Shown: positions 25,268-32,938 of the stretch, in pieces
Layout: every line of letters begins with the position of its first letter
How positions within the stretch are numbered: position 1 is the stretch's first letter
Source of the DNA: Pontitalea aquivivens
GTDB taxonomy: Bacteria > Pseudomonadota > Alphaproteobacteria > Rhodobacterales > Rhodobacteraceae
Assembly: GCF_046507575.1 (NCBI RefSeq)
Contig: NZ_JBKFEY010000013.1
Span: forward strand, 26,080-90,079
DNA length: 64,000 nucleotides
Reading direction: 5' to 3'
Translations under genes and position numbers: made by a program
The notes under the pieces: generated by a model
What the model saw: the letters and a program-made list of their open reading frames with translations, nothing else
What the model was told of the DNA's origin: nothing
Database searches by the model: none

Positions 25268-27527
25268 CGGTCTGTCCTCTCATGTTGGGATGGTTCAAAA
25301 GTTCGCCCGCGGCCCGCTTGGCACCGCCAAGGTCCGGGGTCCCCACCGCCGCGCGCCGCTTTTCCTTGCGGATCACCACGGGGCATTTCGTTTTCGACTG
25401 ATACAGCACCTGGCAGTGCATGCAGTTGAGGCATTCGTTGGGGTTGATTTCCCCCGTCGGATGGATCGCCTGGACCATGCATTCATTGGCGCAGGTCTGG
25501 CAGGGATTGCCGCAGTCCTTGTAACGCTTGAGCCAGTCGAACATCCGCAACCGTGCCGGGATCGCCAGCGCCGCGCCCAGCGGGCACAGATAGCGGCAGT
25601 AGAAGCGTTCCACGAAAAGCCCCGCCATCAGCAGCGCCGCCGCATAGGCCACGAAAGGCCAGGCGCGCATGAACTTCAGCACGATCGCGGTCTTGAAGGG
25701 CTCGACCTCGGCCAGATGCTCGGCCTGTTCGATCGAGGCCAGAGAGACCCCGAACAGCCCCAGGAAGATCATGTATTTCAAGGGCCAAAGCCGTTCATGC
25801 AGCCCCCAGGGCAGCGTCCATTGCGGAACCCCCAGACGCCGCGCGATGCGGTTCGACAGTTCCTGCAGCGCGCCAAAGGGGCACAGCCAGCCGCAATAGG
25901 CGCCCCGCCCCCAGAAGATCAGCGCCGCCGCCACCGCGAACCACAGGATGAAGGTCAGCGGGTCCAGCAGGAAGGCCTGCCAGCTGAAATCCGTGGTCAG
26001 CGCGCCGAACAACGCCATCAGGTTCACGACCGACAGCTGCGCATTGGCATACCAGCCCAGAAACACCAGCGTCAAAGTCAGAAAGCCATAGCGGAACCAG
26101 GCGGTGGCCCGGTCCGACTTCGTCAGGAAACCCTGGAAGAAGAAGGCCAGCGTCAGCACCACCAGCATCGCGCCCAGACCCGTGATCTCGACGCGCTTGT
26201 CGCGCCATATCTTGCGCCAGAGTGCACTTTGCGCGGCGGATTCGTCACGATCGGCAACCGCATCGGCGCCGGTGGCGGCGGGCGCGGCAGCGGGCGGCGG
26301 GGTCAGCGTGCGCAGATAGGGTGCGGGCAACTGATAGCCCAGATCAAAGGTGGTGAAGGCCCGTTCGATCGCCGCCACATCGCGCTGCACCAGCAGTTGC
26401 AGACGGAACGGCTTGGCCGGGTCAAAGCCCGCATCGGCGGGGATCCTGAACAGGTCAAGCTCGGTGAATTCCGGCGCGCCATCAGCGGCAATGCCCAGCA
26501 GCCGGCGATGGCCACGGTCGCGGAACCGAACGGACACATCATCCTGGATCAGCACGATCCGGTCAAAGATGCCGCCACGCACATAGCCCGAGCCCTTGAA
26601 GGAATAAAGCCCCCGACCCGCAACCATGATCGCATGTTCGCCCTCGGCCAGCCAGGCCTGCAGATTGGCCTGTTCCGCCTCGCCCAGCAGCGCGCGCCCG
26701 ATCGCGGGAACCGACACCAGCGCCAGCTGCATCTCGATGAAGGTGGTTTCGGGCGCGGCCTGAACCGGGCGGGCGGCGGCGCGCGGATCATCCAGCAGTT
26801 CAAAGGCCGCGTTCACCTGTCCCACATCCAGCGACAGCCGGCGCAGGGTGCCATCGCCTTCCAGCGTGAACCAGTCATCGGCAGCCTGCGCATCGGGGTT
26901 GATCTCGACCTGGGGGCCGCTGGCCGGGGTCTGTGCCGCCAGCCCCCCCAGCCCCAGCGCACGCGCCACCCGCAGGCCAGAACGCACGATCGAATCGTCG
27001 ATCACCATGATCGTGACCGTCGCGCCTGAAATGATGTTCAGCTCATGTGCGGATCCGCCCGATTCCGCCTCGGCCACCAGATCCAGGCCCACATATTCCT
27101 CGACCAGCGCCTTGATCTTGCTGTCGGGAATACCAATCAGAACGATCGGTTCGGAATGCTTCACCAGTTGCAGGCCGATCACACGGGCCGCGTCGTCCAC
27201 CGCCACCATCGTATGGATCGGCTTGCCCGAATAGCCCGTCGTGCCCACGAAATCCGAAGTGATGAAGGCCCAGCCGATCCGGTTTCCGCCCTTCAGGACC
27301 GGGGCGACGGGCAAATCCTCACGCAGCGGGCCATAGGCATCGGCACCCTCGACAAGGGTGCCTGCGGGAACCTCGGCCAGAAAGCGCGGCAGATGGGGGG
27401 ATTGGGCGGCGGCGGGCGCGGCCAGCAGCAGGGCGCAGAACAGGCCCGCGGCAAGGGCCAGCAAGGCCACGGCACGCGCGAAACTGCGGATCGGAAAATG
27501 CGGAACTGGCAAGGCATTGGGGGTCAT
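25260..27527 (-). CDS. nosR: NosR membrane flavoprotein and polyferredoxin
   Basis: A 755-residue electron-transfer and regulatory membrane protein for NosZ. An N-terminal export segment (residues 15-42) leads to a periplasmic FMN-binding domain with SGATVT at 167-172; the threonine of SGAT is the expected FMN attachment site used by NosX. Several spans follow, with the CxxxCP pairs CGWLCPFG (about 545) and CRYLCPLG (about 644) near membrane helices. The C-terminal polyferredoxin has CGNPCQTCANEC and CLNCMHC, about residues 678-708, for two 4Fe-4S centres. The frame begins at a TTG at 27530, but the ATG three bases later is the natural start. It directly follows the small Cys-motif gene. Confidence 0.96.
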   Translation of the reverse strand: MTPNALPVPHFPIRSFARAVALLALAAGLFCALLLAAPAAAQSPHLPRFLAEVPAGTLVEGADAYGPLREDLPVAPVLKGGNRIGWAFITSDFVGTTGYSGKPIHTMVAVDDAARVIGLQLVKHSEPIVLIGIPDSKIKALVEEYVGLDLVAEAESGGSAHELNIISGATVTIMVIDDSIVRSGLRVARALGLGGLAAQTPASGPQVEINPDAQAADDWFTLEGDGTLRRLSLDVGQVNAAFELLDDPRAAARPVQAAPETTFIEMQLALVSVPAIGRALLGEAEQANLQAWLAEGEHAIMVAGRGLYSFKGSGYVRGGIFDRIVLIQDDVSVRFRDRGHRRLLGIAADGAPEFTELDLFRIPADAGFDPAKPFRLQLLVQRDVAAIERAFTTFDLGYQLPAPYLRTLTPPPAAAPAATGADAVADRDESAAQSALWRKIWRDKRVEITGLGAMLVVLTLAFFFQGFLTKSDRATAWFRYGFLTLTLVFLGWYANAQLSVVNLMALFGALTTDFSWQAFLLDPLTFILWFAVAAALIFWGRGAYCGWLCPFGALQELSNRIARRLGVPQWTLPWGLHERLWPLKYMIFLGLFGVSLASIEQAEHLAEVEPFKTAIVLKFMRAWPFVAYAAALLMAGLFVERFYCRYLCPLGAALAIPARLRMFDWLKRYKDCGNPCQTCANECMVQAIHPTGEINPNECLNCMHCQVLYQSKTKCPVVIRKEKRRAAVGTPDLGGAKRAAGELLNHPNMRGQTDV

Positions 27528-27530
27528 CAA

Positions 27531-27908
27531 TCAGGCTTTCTGCAGTGGGGGCGCACGGGCTTGCGCCAGACGAACGCGGCGCAGGACGGGCGCCTGATGC
27601 GATGTGGGGCGCAGGGCCCGACCGAAACCGCGCACCTGCGTCGGATCGTACGATGGCAGTCCAAGCGCCACTGCCCCGGCCTGCATGCAGTCGGGGCAGA
27701 AAGTCAGGTCACAATCCTCGGCGGGGCGGGCGGCGCCATCGCGATCGACCAGCACGATCCGGGCACCCATGTCAGAGCAGATCACCATCTCGACCAACTG
27801 CGCCCGCGCGGCCCCCGCGCCTTCGGCCATGCCACGGCTGAAGCCGCCCAGGGTAAGGGCAAACACCAGCAGCGCGGTCAGCAAAAGGGGGCAACGCAAC
27901 AGTTTCAT
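27531..27908 (-). CDS. Small exported protein with CPxC-type motif, NosC-like by position
   Basis: A 125-residue protein with an N-terminal hydrophobic segment (LLLTALLVFALTLGGF) and a mature part that contains ICSDMG and CDLTFCPDC, a cysteine cluster that could bind copper or form a redox pair. It is the first gene of the nos operon and its stop lies three bases before the nosR ATG. In Paracoccus denitrificans a small Cys-motif gene, nosC, occupies this position; DUF2946-like proteins look similar too. I therefore infer a copper-related role but do not assign the symbol. The start at 27908 (MKLLRC) is preferred; 27920 is an alternative. Confidence 0.8.
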   Translation of the reverse strand: MKLLRCPLLLTALLVFALTLGGFSRGMAEGAGAARAQLVEMVICSDMGARIVLVDRDGAARPAEDCDLTFCPDCMQAGAVALGLPSYDPTQVRGFGRALRPTSHQAPVLRRVRLAQARAPPLQKA

Positions 27909-27943
27909 GCCCGCAGCCATAGCGCAGGCGCAAGGACCCCTCC

Positions 27944-27957
27944 TTGACTTTGGGCAA
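27944..27957. promoter_or_regulatory. Imperfect Fnr/Dnr box upstream of nos operon
   Basis: TTGA-CTTTGG-GCAA matches seven of eight positions of the TTGA-N6-TCAA consensus. Its centre lies about 42 bases before the start codon of the first nos gene, so it fits only if the transcript is nearly leaderless, or it may be a secondary site. Confidence 0.4.
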
Positions 27958-28000
27958 GTCAACCCGCCGAAACCGCGCACGGATCGCCGCTCAGCCCCCC

Positions 28001-28026
28001 ACATCACACAGCCACATCACACAGCC
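28001..28026. repeat. Tandem 13-base direct repeat
   Basis: ACATCACACAGCC occurs twice head to tail at 28001-28013 and 28014-28026, between the nos operon start and the divergent regulator gene. It ends 13 bases before a perfect Fnr-type box. It may be a slippage duplication or a binding site. Confidence 0.85.
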
Positions 28027-28038
28027 GCGCGAGGCTGA

Positions 28039-28052
28039 TTGACATTGGTCAA
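28039..28052. promoter_or_regulatory. Perfect Fnr/Dnr box between nos operon and regulator
   Basis: TTGA-CATTGG-TCAA is an exact TTGA-N6-TCAA palindrome, centred 51 bases before the ATG of the plus-strand Crp/Fnr regulator and about 137 bases before the nos operon start. It suits control by an Fnr/Nnr/Dnr-type protein responding to low oxygen or nitric oxide, in either direction. Confidence 0.75.
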
Positions 28053-28096
28053 TTCAGCATCCAAAACACCGCAATGTTTCAGATGAAGGTTGTTAC

Positions 28097-28852
28097 ATGC
28101 GCGCCGAAGATCTGCCCGAGGTCCGCCGCTTGCCGCTGTTTCGCGACATGCTGCATTCAAATTTCGAACAGCTTATGCAGGGGTCCTACGCGCAACTGTT
28201 TCCGGCAGGGCTGGAACTGATCCGGCAGGGCGATCCGGCCGATTTCCTGCATGTAGTGCTGGAAGGCGCGGTCGAGCTTCATGCCGACTGGGGCGGCAAC
28301 CGCTGCACCATGGCCGTGGTGCAGCCGGTGGGCACCTTTATCCTGGCCGCCTGCATCAAGGATGCGCCCTATCTGATGTCGGCGCGCACGCTGGAACGGT
28401 CGCGCGTGCTGTTGGTGCCTGCCTCGGATTTGCGTGCGATCTTCCGGCGCGATCCGGAATTTGCGGTCTCGACCATCAACGAACTGGCGGGGGCCTATCG
28501 CGCGGTGGTGCGCCATGCCAAGGGCCTGAAGCTGCGCAACTCGCGCGAGCGGGTGGCCGCTTATCTGCTGAAACAGTCGCACATGGCGGAAAATGCCGAC
28601 AGCTTCATACTTGGGGTCGAAAAGCGACTGATCGCTTCATACCTGGGGATGACGCCGGAAAACCTGTCGCGCACCCTGCGCGGGCTGGAAGCCAACGGTG
28701 TTGCCCTGCGCGGCCAGCAGGTCACCATCACCGATCGTGCCGCGCTGGCCGCCGTGGCCCCGCCCGATCGCCTGATCGACGGCCCCGATCCAGGCGGCGC
28801 AACCGCAGGCGTCAGCCTGCCGCCGCCCACACGGGTCGATCCGCCGCTCTAA
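28097..28852 (+). CDS. Crp/Fnr-family regulator (Dnr/NnrR-like)
   Basis: A 251-residue regulator with an N-terminal cyclic-nucleotide-binding-type beta-roll (LIRQGDPADFLHVVLEGAVEL), a dimer helix, and a C-terminal winged helix (LIASYLGMTPENLSRTLRGLE). The recognition helix E-x-x-S-R pattern (ENLSR) is the one that reads TTGA half-sites. No N-terminal cysteine cluster is present, so it is not a classical 4Fe-4S Fnr; a haem or NO-sensing Dnr/NnrR role is more likely. The C-terminal 40 residues are Pro/Gly-rich and outside the fold. Its own upstream region and the divergent nos operon share a perfect TTGA-N6-TCAA box, so it probably controls nos expression. Confidence 0.88.
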   Translation: MRAEDLPEVRRLPLFRDMLHSNFEQLMQGSYAQLFPAGLELIRQGDPADFLHVVLEGAVELHADWGGNRCTMAVVQPVGTFILAACIKDAPYLMSARTLERSRVLLVPASDLRAIFRRDPEFAVSTINELAGAYRAVVRHAKGLKLRNSRERVAAYLLKQSHMAENADSFILGVEKRLIASYLGMTPENLSRTLRGLEANGVALRGQQVTITDRAALAAVAPPDRLIDGPDPGGATAGVSLPPPTRVDPPL

Positions 28853-28880
28853 GCACAACGGCCCGGCAACACGCGACCGA

Positions 28881-29576
28881 TCACGCCCAGGACAGGGCGG
28901 GGTCTTCCTCGGCAAAGTCGCGCAGCCGCGCGACGTCATCGATGCGCACCGCCGATTGCGCCATCGAAACGCCATGCCTGCGCAGGCGACCGAAAGCCCG
29001 GCTGAGGCTTTCGGGCTTCAGCCCAAGGCCACCGGCAATCACCTGTTTTTCATAAGGCAATTGCACCAACGTCTCGCCACGTTTCGATTGACTGAGATCA
29101 ATCAAAAACAACGCCAGACGCTGCGCCCCGTTGCGCACCTTCAGCCGCTCCAGATCATCGGCCAGCGCATCGGCATTATCCGCCGCAACCGCCAGCAAAG
29201 CAAAGGCCAGACACGGTTCGGTTGCCGCCGCGGCCCGCATCGCCCCGGCATCAAGCGACAGGACGCGGGCATCGGTCACCGCCTGCGCCGACAGGCTGTG
29301 ACCCGCCCCGCGCACCACCGCCATTTCATCCAGGCTGCGCAAACGCGGGGCCAGGCGGATGATCGCCTCATTTCCGCAAGGTGCGACGCGATACAGCTTG
29401 ACCCAGCCCCCCAGCACAAACCGCAGCGCATTCGCCCGTTCCCCCTGCAGGAAAATGGTGGCGCCCCGGTCGTGGTTGCGCAGCTGCGCCGTGCGCGCAA
29501 GGCGCGCGATACAGGCGTCAGTCAATTTGGCAAAGGCCGGCACATCGCGTAGCGCGGCAAATGTCTGTTCCGTCAT
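28881..29576 (-). CDS. Second Crp/Fnr-family regulator
   Basis: A 231-residue regulator when started at ATG 29576 (MTEQTFAAL); longer starts at 29609 and 29645 exist. It has the effector beta-roll (GATIFLQGERANALRFVLGGWVKLYR, APCGNEAIIRL) and a winged helix with LGLKPESLSRAFGRL, whose E-x-x-S-R pattern reads TTGA half-sites. There is no Fnr-type cysteine cluster. The pattern YRVAPCGNEAII is common in NnrR/Dnr proteins that respond to nitric oxide. Two TTGA-N6-TCAA-like boxes lie directly upstream, pointing to autoregulation or a cascade with the neighbouring regulator, with which it converges 28 bases away. Confidence 0.88.
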   Translation of the reverse strand: MTEQTFAALRDVPAFAKLTDACIARLARTAQLRNHDRGATIFLQGERANALRFVLGGWVKLYRVAPCGNEAIIRLAPRLRSLDEMAVVRGAGHSLSAQAVTDARVLSLDAGAMRAAAATEPCLAFALLAVAADNADALADDLERLKVRNGAQRLALFLIDLSQSKRGETLVQLPYEKQVIAGGLGLKPESLSRAFGRLRRHGVSMAQSAVRIDDVARLRDFAEEDPALSWA

Positions 29577-29612
29577 CTTGATCCCCGGCAAGCGAATCTC
29601 CCTGACCATTGA

Positions 29613-29626
29613 TTGACATTTCTCAA
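29613..29626. promoter_or_regulatory. Perfect Fnr/Dnr box upstream of second regulator
   Basis: TTGA-CATTTC-TCAA matches the consensus exactly and is centred about 43 bases before the 29576 start of the minus-strand regulator. It lies inside any longer open frame, which supports the 29576 start. Confidence 0.7.
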
Positions 29627-29638
29627 GTTGATTCAAAC

Positions 29639-29652
29639 ATGACATAGATCAA
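29639..29652. promoter_or_regulatory. Near-perfect Fnr/Dnr box
   Basis: ATGA-CATAGA-TCAA differs from the consensus at one base. It sits 26 bases (about 2.5 helical turns) from the first box, upstream of the same regulator, and 147 bases before the plus-strand Sel1 gene. Confidence 0.5.
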
Positions 29653-29799
29653 ATGAACCCGATTTCAGCGCATGCGTCAGACCCGCCGTAGGCCGCACCA
29701 CCCTTGACAGCTTGCGTGGCGGGGTCTTTGCTGGTCGGCAATGACAGATCCGTGCCGGTCGCGCTTGCGCGGCACGCTTCACACCAAAGGAATGCGTCC

Positions 29800-31239
29800 A
29801 TGACACCCAAGAAAACCTTCCGCGCAACAGGCGTGTTTGCCGCGCTGTTTCTTGGCACGGCGATCGCGGGGGCGGTCATTGCCCCCGCACTTGCGCAAGA
29901 CACCACTGCGGCGGAAACCGCGACCCCGGATGCCGCAGCGATACGGACGCAGGGCGAGGCGCTGATCTATGGCCTTGGCGATGTCGCGCAGGATGTTCCC
30001 GCGGGCCTGTCGCTGCTGGATCAGGCGGCAAGCGCGGGCGATGCCGCGGCCAAGGCCGCGCTCGGCAAGATCCTGCTGGATGGCTATTATACCAAGGCCG
30101 ATACTGCCAAAGGCACCCGGCTGCTGGAAGAGGCCGCCGCCAACGGAAACGCTGCCGCGCAGCGCACCCTGGGCACTGCGCTTTTGTGGGGCACGGGGCG
30201 GGCCGCCGATCCGACGCGCGCGCGAACCCTGCTGGATCAGGCCGCAAGCGCGGGCGATGCCGAGGCCCGGCGCGTGCTGGGTGAACAACTTATCGGCGGC
30301 TGGGTGCTGCCCCGTGATGTTTCCGCAGGGCAGGCATTGCTGGAACAGGCCGTCACCGCAGGGGATGCGCAGGCGCAGGTCATCCTGGGCGATCTGCTGC
30401 TGCATGGCACCGGCCTGCCCAAGGATGAATCCCGCGCGCTTGACCTGTTCGAACAGGCCGCCGCCGCAGGCAACGGCGCAGGGCTGGAACGCTTCGGCAC
30501 AACGCTGATGTGGCGCCAGCGCGACCCGGCCGCCGCCGAGGCCTATTTGCGCCGCGCCGGCGAACTGGGCCGCAGCACAGCCTGGGTCACCCTGGCCGAA
30601 GGCGCGATGTATGGGTTCCTGGGTGAAGGTTCGCGCCAGAAATTCGACGGCTTCGCCCGGCAGGCCCGCGCCGCCGGCGAAGGCCGGATCGAGGTGCTGG
30701 AGGCGCAGCGCCGCACCTGGGGCATCAGCATGGTCGCCAGCGGCCCCGAAACGCTTGCCGGTCTGGAACGGGCCGCCGAGGCCGGCAACAAGGACGCGCT
30801 GCTTTATCTGATCGGCCAGGTACGCAACGGCAACCGCTATAACATCCGCAAGGAACCCGACCGCGCCCTGGCCTATCTGGACCGTTTCGCCAGCCTGCTA
30901 AGCGCGCCGGAAATCGAACGCCTGCGCTTCTCCATCGACGCCGCCCGGGTGAAGACGATCCCCGCCTATGAAAGGCTGGCCGCGCGCCTTGCAGCCGAGC
31001 CAGATCTGATCGCACGCGGATTTGGCCCGGAACTGGCGCGGGCCAATGATAATTTCACGATCTATCTGCTGCAGACACGCCTGCGGACCGAGGGGCGATA
31101 CAATGGGCCCATTGACGGGCTTGCGACACGGGCGACCTTGCGCGCGCTTTACGCCGCCTGCACACCCCTGATGGGTGCGGCGCGCTGCGGCGATGACATC
31201 CTGAAACCCGAGGTGCTGGGCCGTCTGCTGGACCGCTGA
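29800..31239 (+). CDS. Exported Sel1-repeat protein with C-terminal peptidoglycan-binding-like domain
   Basis: A 479-residue protein with a signal peptide (FAALFLGTAIAGAVIAPALAQ). Residues about 40-260 form five or more Sel1-like TPR repeats with the pattern A-x-x-G-x-A-x-A-x-x-x-L-G (for example AASAGDAAAKAALGKILLDG). The C-terminus (LQTRLRTEGRYNGPIDG) resembles a PG_binding_1 domain. Such architecture is typical of AlgK-like scaffold proteins and of periplasmic proteins that organise complexes on peptidoglycan. AAAGGA eight bases before the ATG at 29800 supports this start over an upstream TTG at 29704. No close operon partner is present. A role in EPS secretion scaffolding is only a possibility. 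Confidence 0.85.
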   Translation: MTPKKTFRATGVFAALFLGTAIAGAVIAPALAQDTTAAETATPDAAAIRTQGEALIYGLGDVAQDVPAGLSLLDQAASAGDAAAKAALGKILLDGYYTKADTAKGTRLLEEAAANGNAAAQRTLGTALLWGTGRAADPTRARTLLDQAASAGDAEARRVLGEQLIGGWVLPRDVSAGQALLEQAVTAGDAQAQVILGDLLLHGTGLPKDESRALDLFEQAAAAGNGAGLERFGTTLMWRQRDPAAAEAYLRRAGELGRSTAWVTLAEGAMYGFLGEGSRQKFDGFARQARAAGEGRIEVLEAQRRTWGISMVASGPETLAGLERAAEAGNKDALLYLIGQVRNGNRYNIRKEPDRALAYLDRFASLLSAPEIERLRFSIDAARVKTIPAYERLAARLAAEPDLIARGFGPELARANDNFTIYLLQTRLRTEGRYNGPIDGLATRATLRALYAACTPLMGAARCGDDILKPEVLGRLLDR

Positions 31240-31271
31240 CAGGCGATTCCCGGCAGACTCAAGACGCCGTG

Positions 31272-31309
31272 ATCTTCGACAACGCCACATAATCATCGAA
31301 GATTCTTCG
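31272..31309. repeat. Inverted repeats with CTTCG/CGAAG motifs
   Basis: ATCTTCGA at 31272-31279 is repeated inverted as TCGAAGAT at 31296-31303, and the second copy also forms a compact palindrome CGAAGA-T-TCTTCG at 31297-31309. It lies between the Sel1 gene stop and dadA, so it could be a transcription-end hairpin or an operator. Further CTTCG motifs occur near 31325 and 31354. Confidence 0.4.
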
Positions 31310-31439
31310 TCCTGCACCGCTTAACTTCGACTTTTCTTGCGCCACAAGCGCAATCTTCGCCCATCTTTGCCAGAACCTTTCCCGTCGATCCGCTACACTT
31401 TGATACAGGCCTTTTCGGGGCAATCAGGGGGGATGCGAC

Positions 31440-32747
31440 ATGAAGATTGTGGTGCTTGGGGCCGGTGTGATCGGGGTGACCTCGGCCTGGTATCTGGCAC
31501 GCGCCGGGCATGATGTGACGGTGATAGACCGCCAGCCCGAGACGGCGCTGGAAACCTCTTTCGCCAATGCAGGCGAAATAAGCCCCGGCTATTCCGCGCC
31601 CTGGGCCGCGCCGGGCATTCCGCTCAAGGCGATCAGGTGGATGTTCATGGAACACGCCCCGCTGATCGTGCAGCCGCGCCCCGACCCGCAAAAGATCCGC
31701 TGGATGATGCAGATGCTGGGCAATTGCACCACCCGCGCCTATGCGGTGAACAAGGCGCGCATGGTGCGTCTGGCGGAATATTCGCGCGATTGCCTGACCG
31801 CACTGCGTCAGGAAACGGGCCTGCGCTTTGACGAACGCCAGCAGGGCACGCTGCAACTGTTCCGCACCCAAAAGCAGGTGGACGGCGCGGCCAAGGATAT
31901 CGAGGTTCTGCGTCAGGGCGGCGTGCCCTTTGAGGTGCTGGATACCGCGGGCTGCCTTGCCGCCGAACCGGGGCTGGCCAATGCGCGCGACAAGATCGTG
32001 GGCGGGTTGCGCCTGCCCAGGGATGAAACCGGCGATTGCTTCAAGTTCACCCAGGGCCTGGCCACAAAGGCCCGCGCGCTTGGCGTGCAGTTCCGTCATG
32101 GCGTGACGATCCGGCGGCTGAACCTTTCGGGCGGACGGATCCTTTCGGTCAGCACATCCGAAGGCGAGGTCACGGCCGATGCCTTCGTCGTGGCGATGGG
32201 CAGCTATTCACCCGCGCAGGTGGCGCCCTTGGGGATGAAATTGCCGGTCTATCCGGTCAAGGGCTATTCGATCACCGTTCCGATCGTGAAGGAGGGCCGC
32301 GCACCCCTGTCCACGGTGATGGACGAAACCCACAAGATCGCGATCACCCGGCTGGGCGACCGCATCCGCGTGGGGGGCATGGCCGAAATCGCGGGCTTCG
32401 ATCTGTCGCTGAAGGACAAGCGCCGCCGCACGCTGGTGCATTCGGTCGAGGATCTGTTCGGCGGTGCGGGCGATCAGTCGCAGGCGACGTTCTGGACCGG
32501 GCTGCGCCCGATGACGCCGGATGGAACGCCGGTGGTGGGGGCAACGCCGGTACCGAACCTGTTCCTGAACACCGGGCATGGCACGCTTGGCTGGACCATG
32601 GCGGCAGGGTCAGGCCGGGTGCTGGCCGATATCGTTTCGGGCCGCGCGACCGAGATTGAAAGCGCCGATCTGGGCTATGGCCGCTATCAGGCGCGCCGGG
32701 GCGGCCGGGCGCCGGGCGTTGGCCGCCTGCAACCCAGCGCGGGCTGA
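31440..32747 (+). CDS. dadA: D-amino-acid dehydrogenase
   Basis: A 435-residue FAD-dependent dehydrogenase of the DadA family that oxidises D-amino acids (mainly D-alanine) to 2-oxo acids and ammonia, feeding electrons to the respiratory quinones. The FAD motif VVLGAGVIGVTSAWYLARAG is at the N-terminus, followed by the DadA signatures SFANAGEISPGYSAPWAAPG and YPVKGYSITVPI. The C-terminal FAD loop is GLRPMTPDGTPVVG and NTGHGTLGWTMA. GGGGGG lies seven bases upstream of the ATG. No alanine racemase gene is next to it, unlike in many dad operons, so it seems to be transcribed alone. Confidence 0.94.
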   Translation: MKIVVLGAGVIGVTSAWYLARAGHDVTVIDRQPETALETSFANAGEISPGYSAPWAAPGIPLKAIRWMFMEHAPLIVQPRPDPQKIRWMMQMLGNCTTRAYAVNKARMVRLAEYSRDCLTALRQETGLRFDERQQGTLQLFRTQKQVDGAAKDIEVLRQGGVPFEVLDTAGCLAAEPGLANARDKIVGGLRLPRDETGDCFKFTQGLATKARALGVQFRHGVTIRRLNLSGGRILSVSTSEGEVTADAFVVAMGSYSPAQVAPLGMKLPVYPVKGYSITVPIVKEGRAPLSTVMDETHKIAITRLGDRIRVGGMAEIAGFDLSLKDKRRRTLVHSVEDLFGGAGDQSQATFWTGLRPMTPDGTPVVGATPVPNLFLNTGHGTLGWTMAAGSGRVLADIVSGRATEIESADLGYGRYQARRGGRAPGVGRLQPSAG

Positions 32748-32808
32748 CGGACCGGGGCGCAAGGATTCGATTGACTCGCGCCCTGCCACCGCAAACACTT
32801 TCCCCATG

Positions 32809-32824
32809 GCGGCCCCGGGGCCGC
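32809..32824. repeat. Perfect 16-base GC palindrome after dadA
   Basis: GCGGCCCC at 32809-32816 is followed immediately by its complement GGGGCCGC. It lies 61 bases past the dadA stop. It may act in termination of dadA or be chance in GC-rich DNA; no T-run follows. Confidence 0.35.
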
Positions 32825-32938
32825 ACCCACCACGCAAGGGGGGCCGTGCTGCCCGCCAACGCGTCACGGGAAGGGAACGCGCCATGACGGTGGCAAGGGA
32901 CATCGCCGGATCATCGACCCGCGCGCGCGCAGCCGGCG

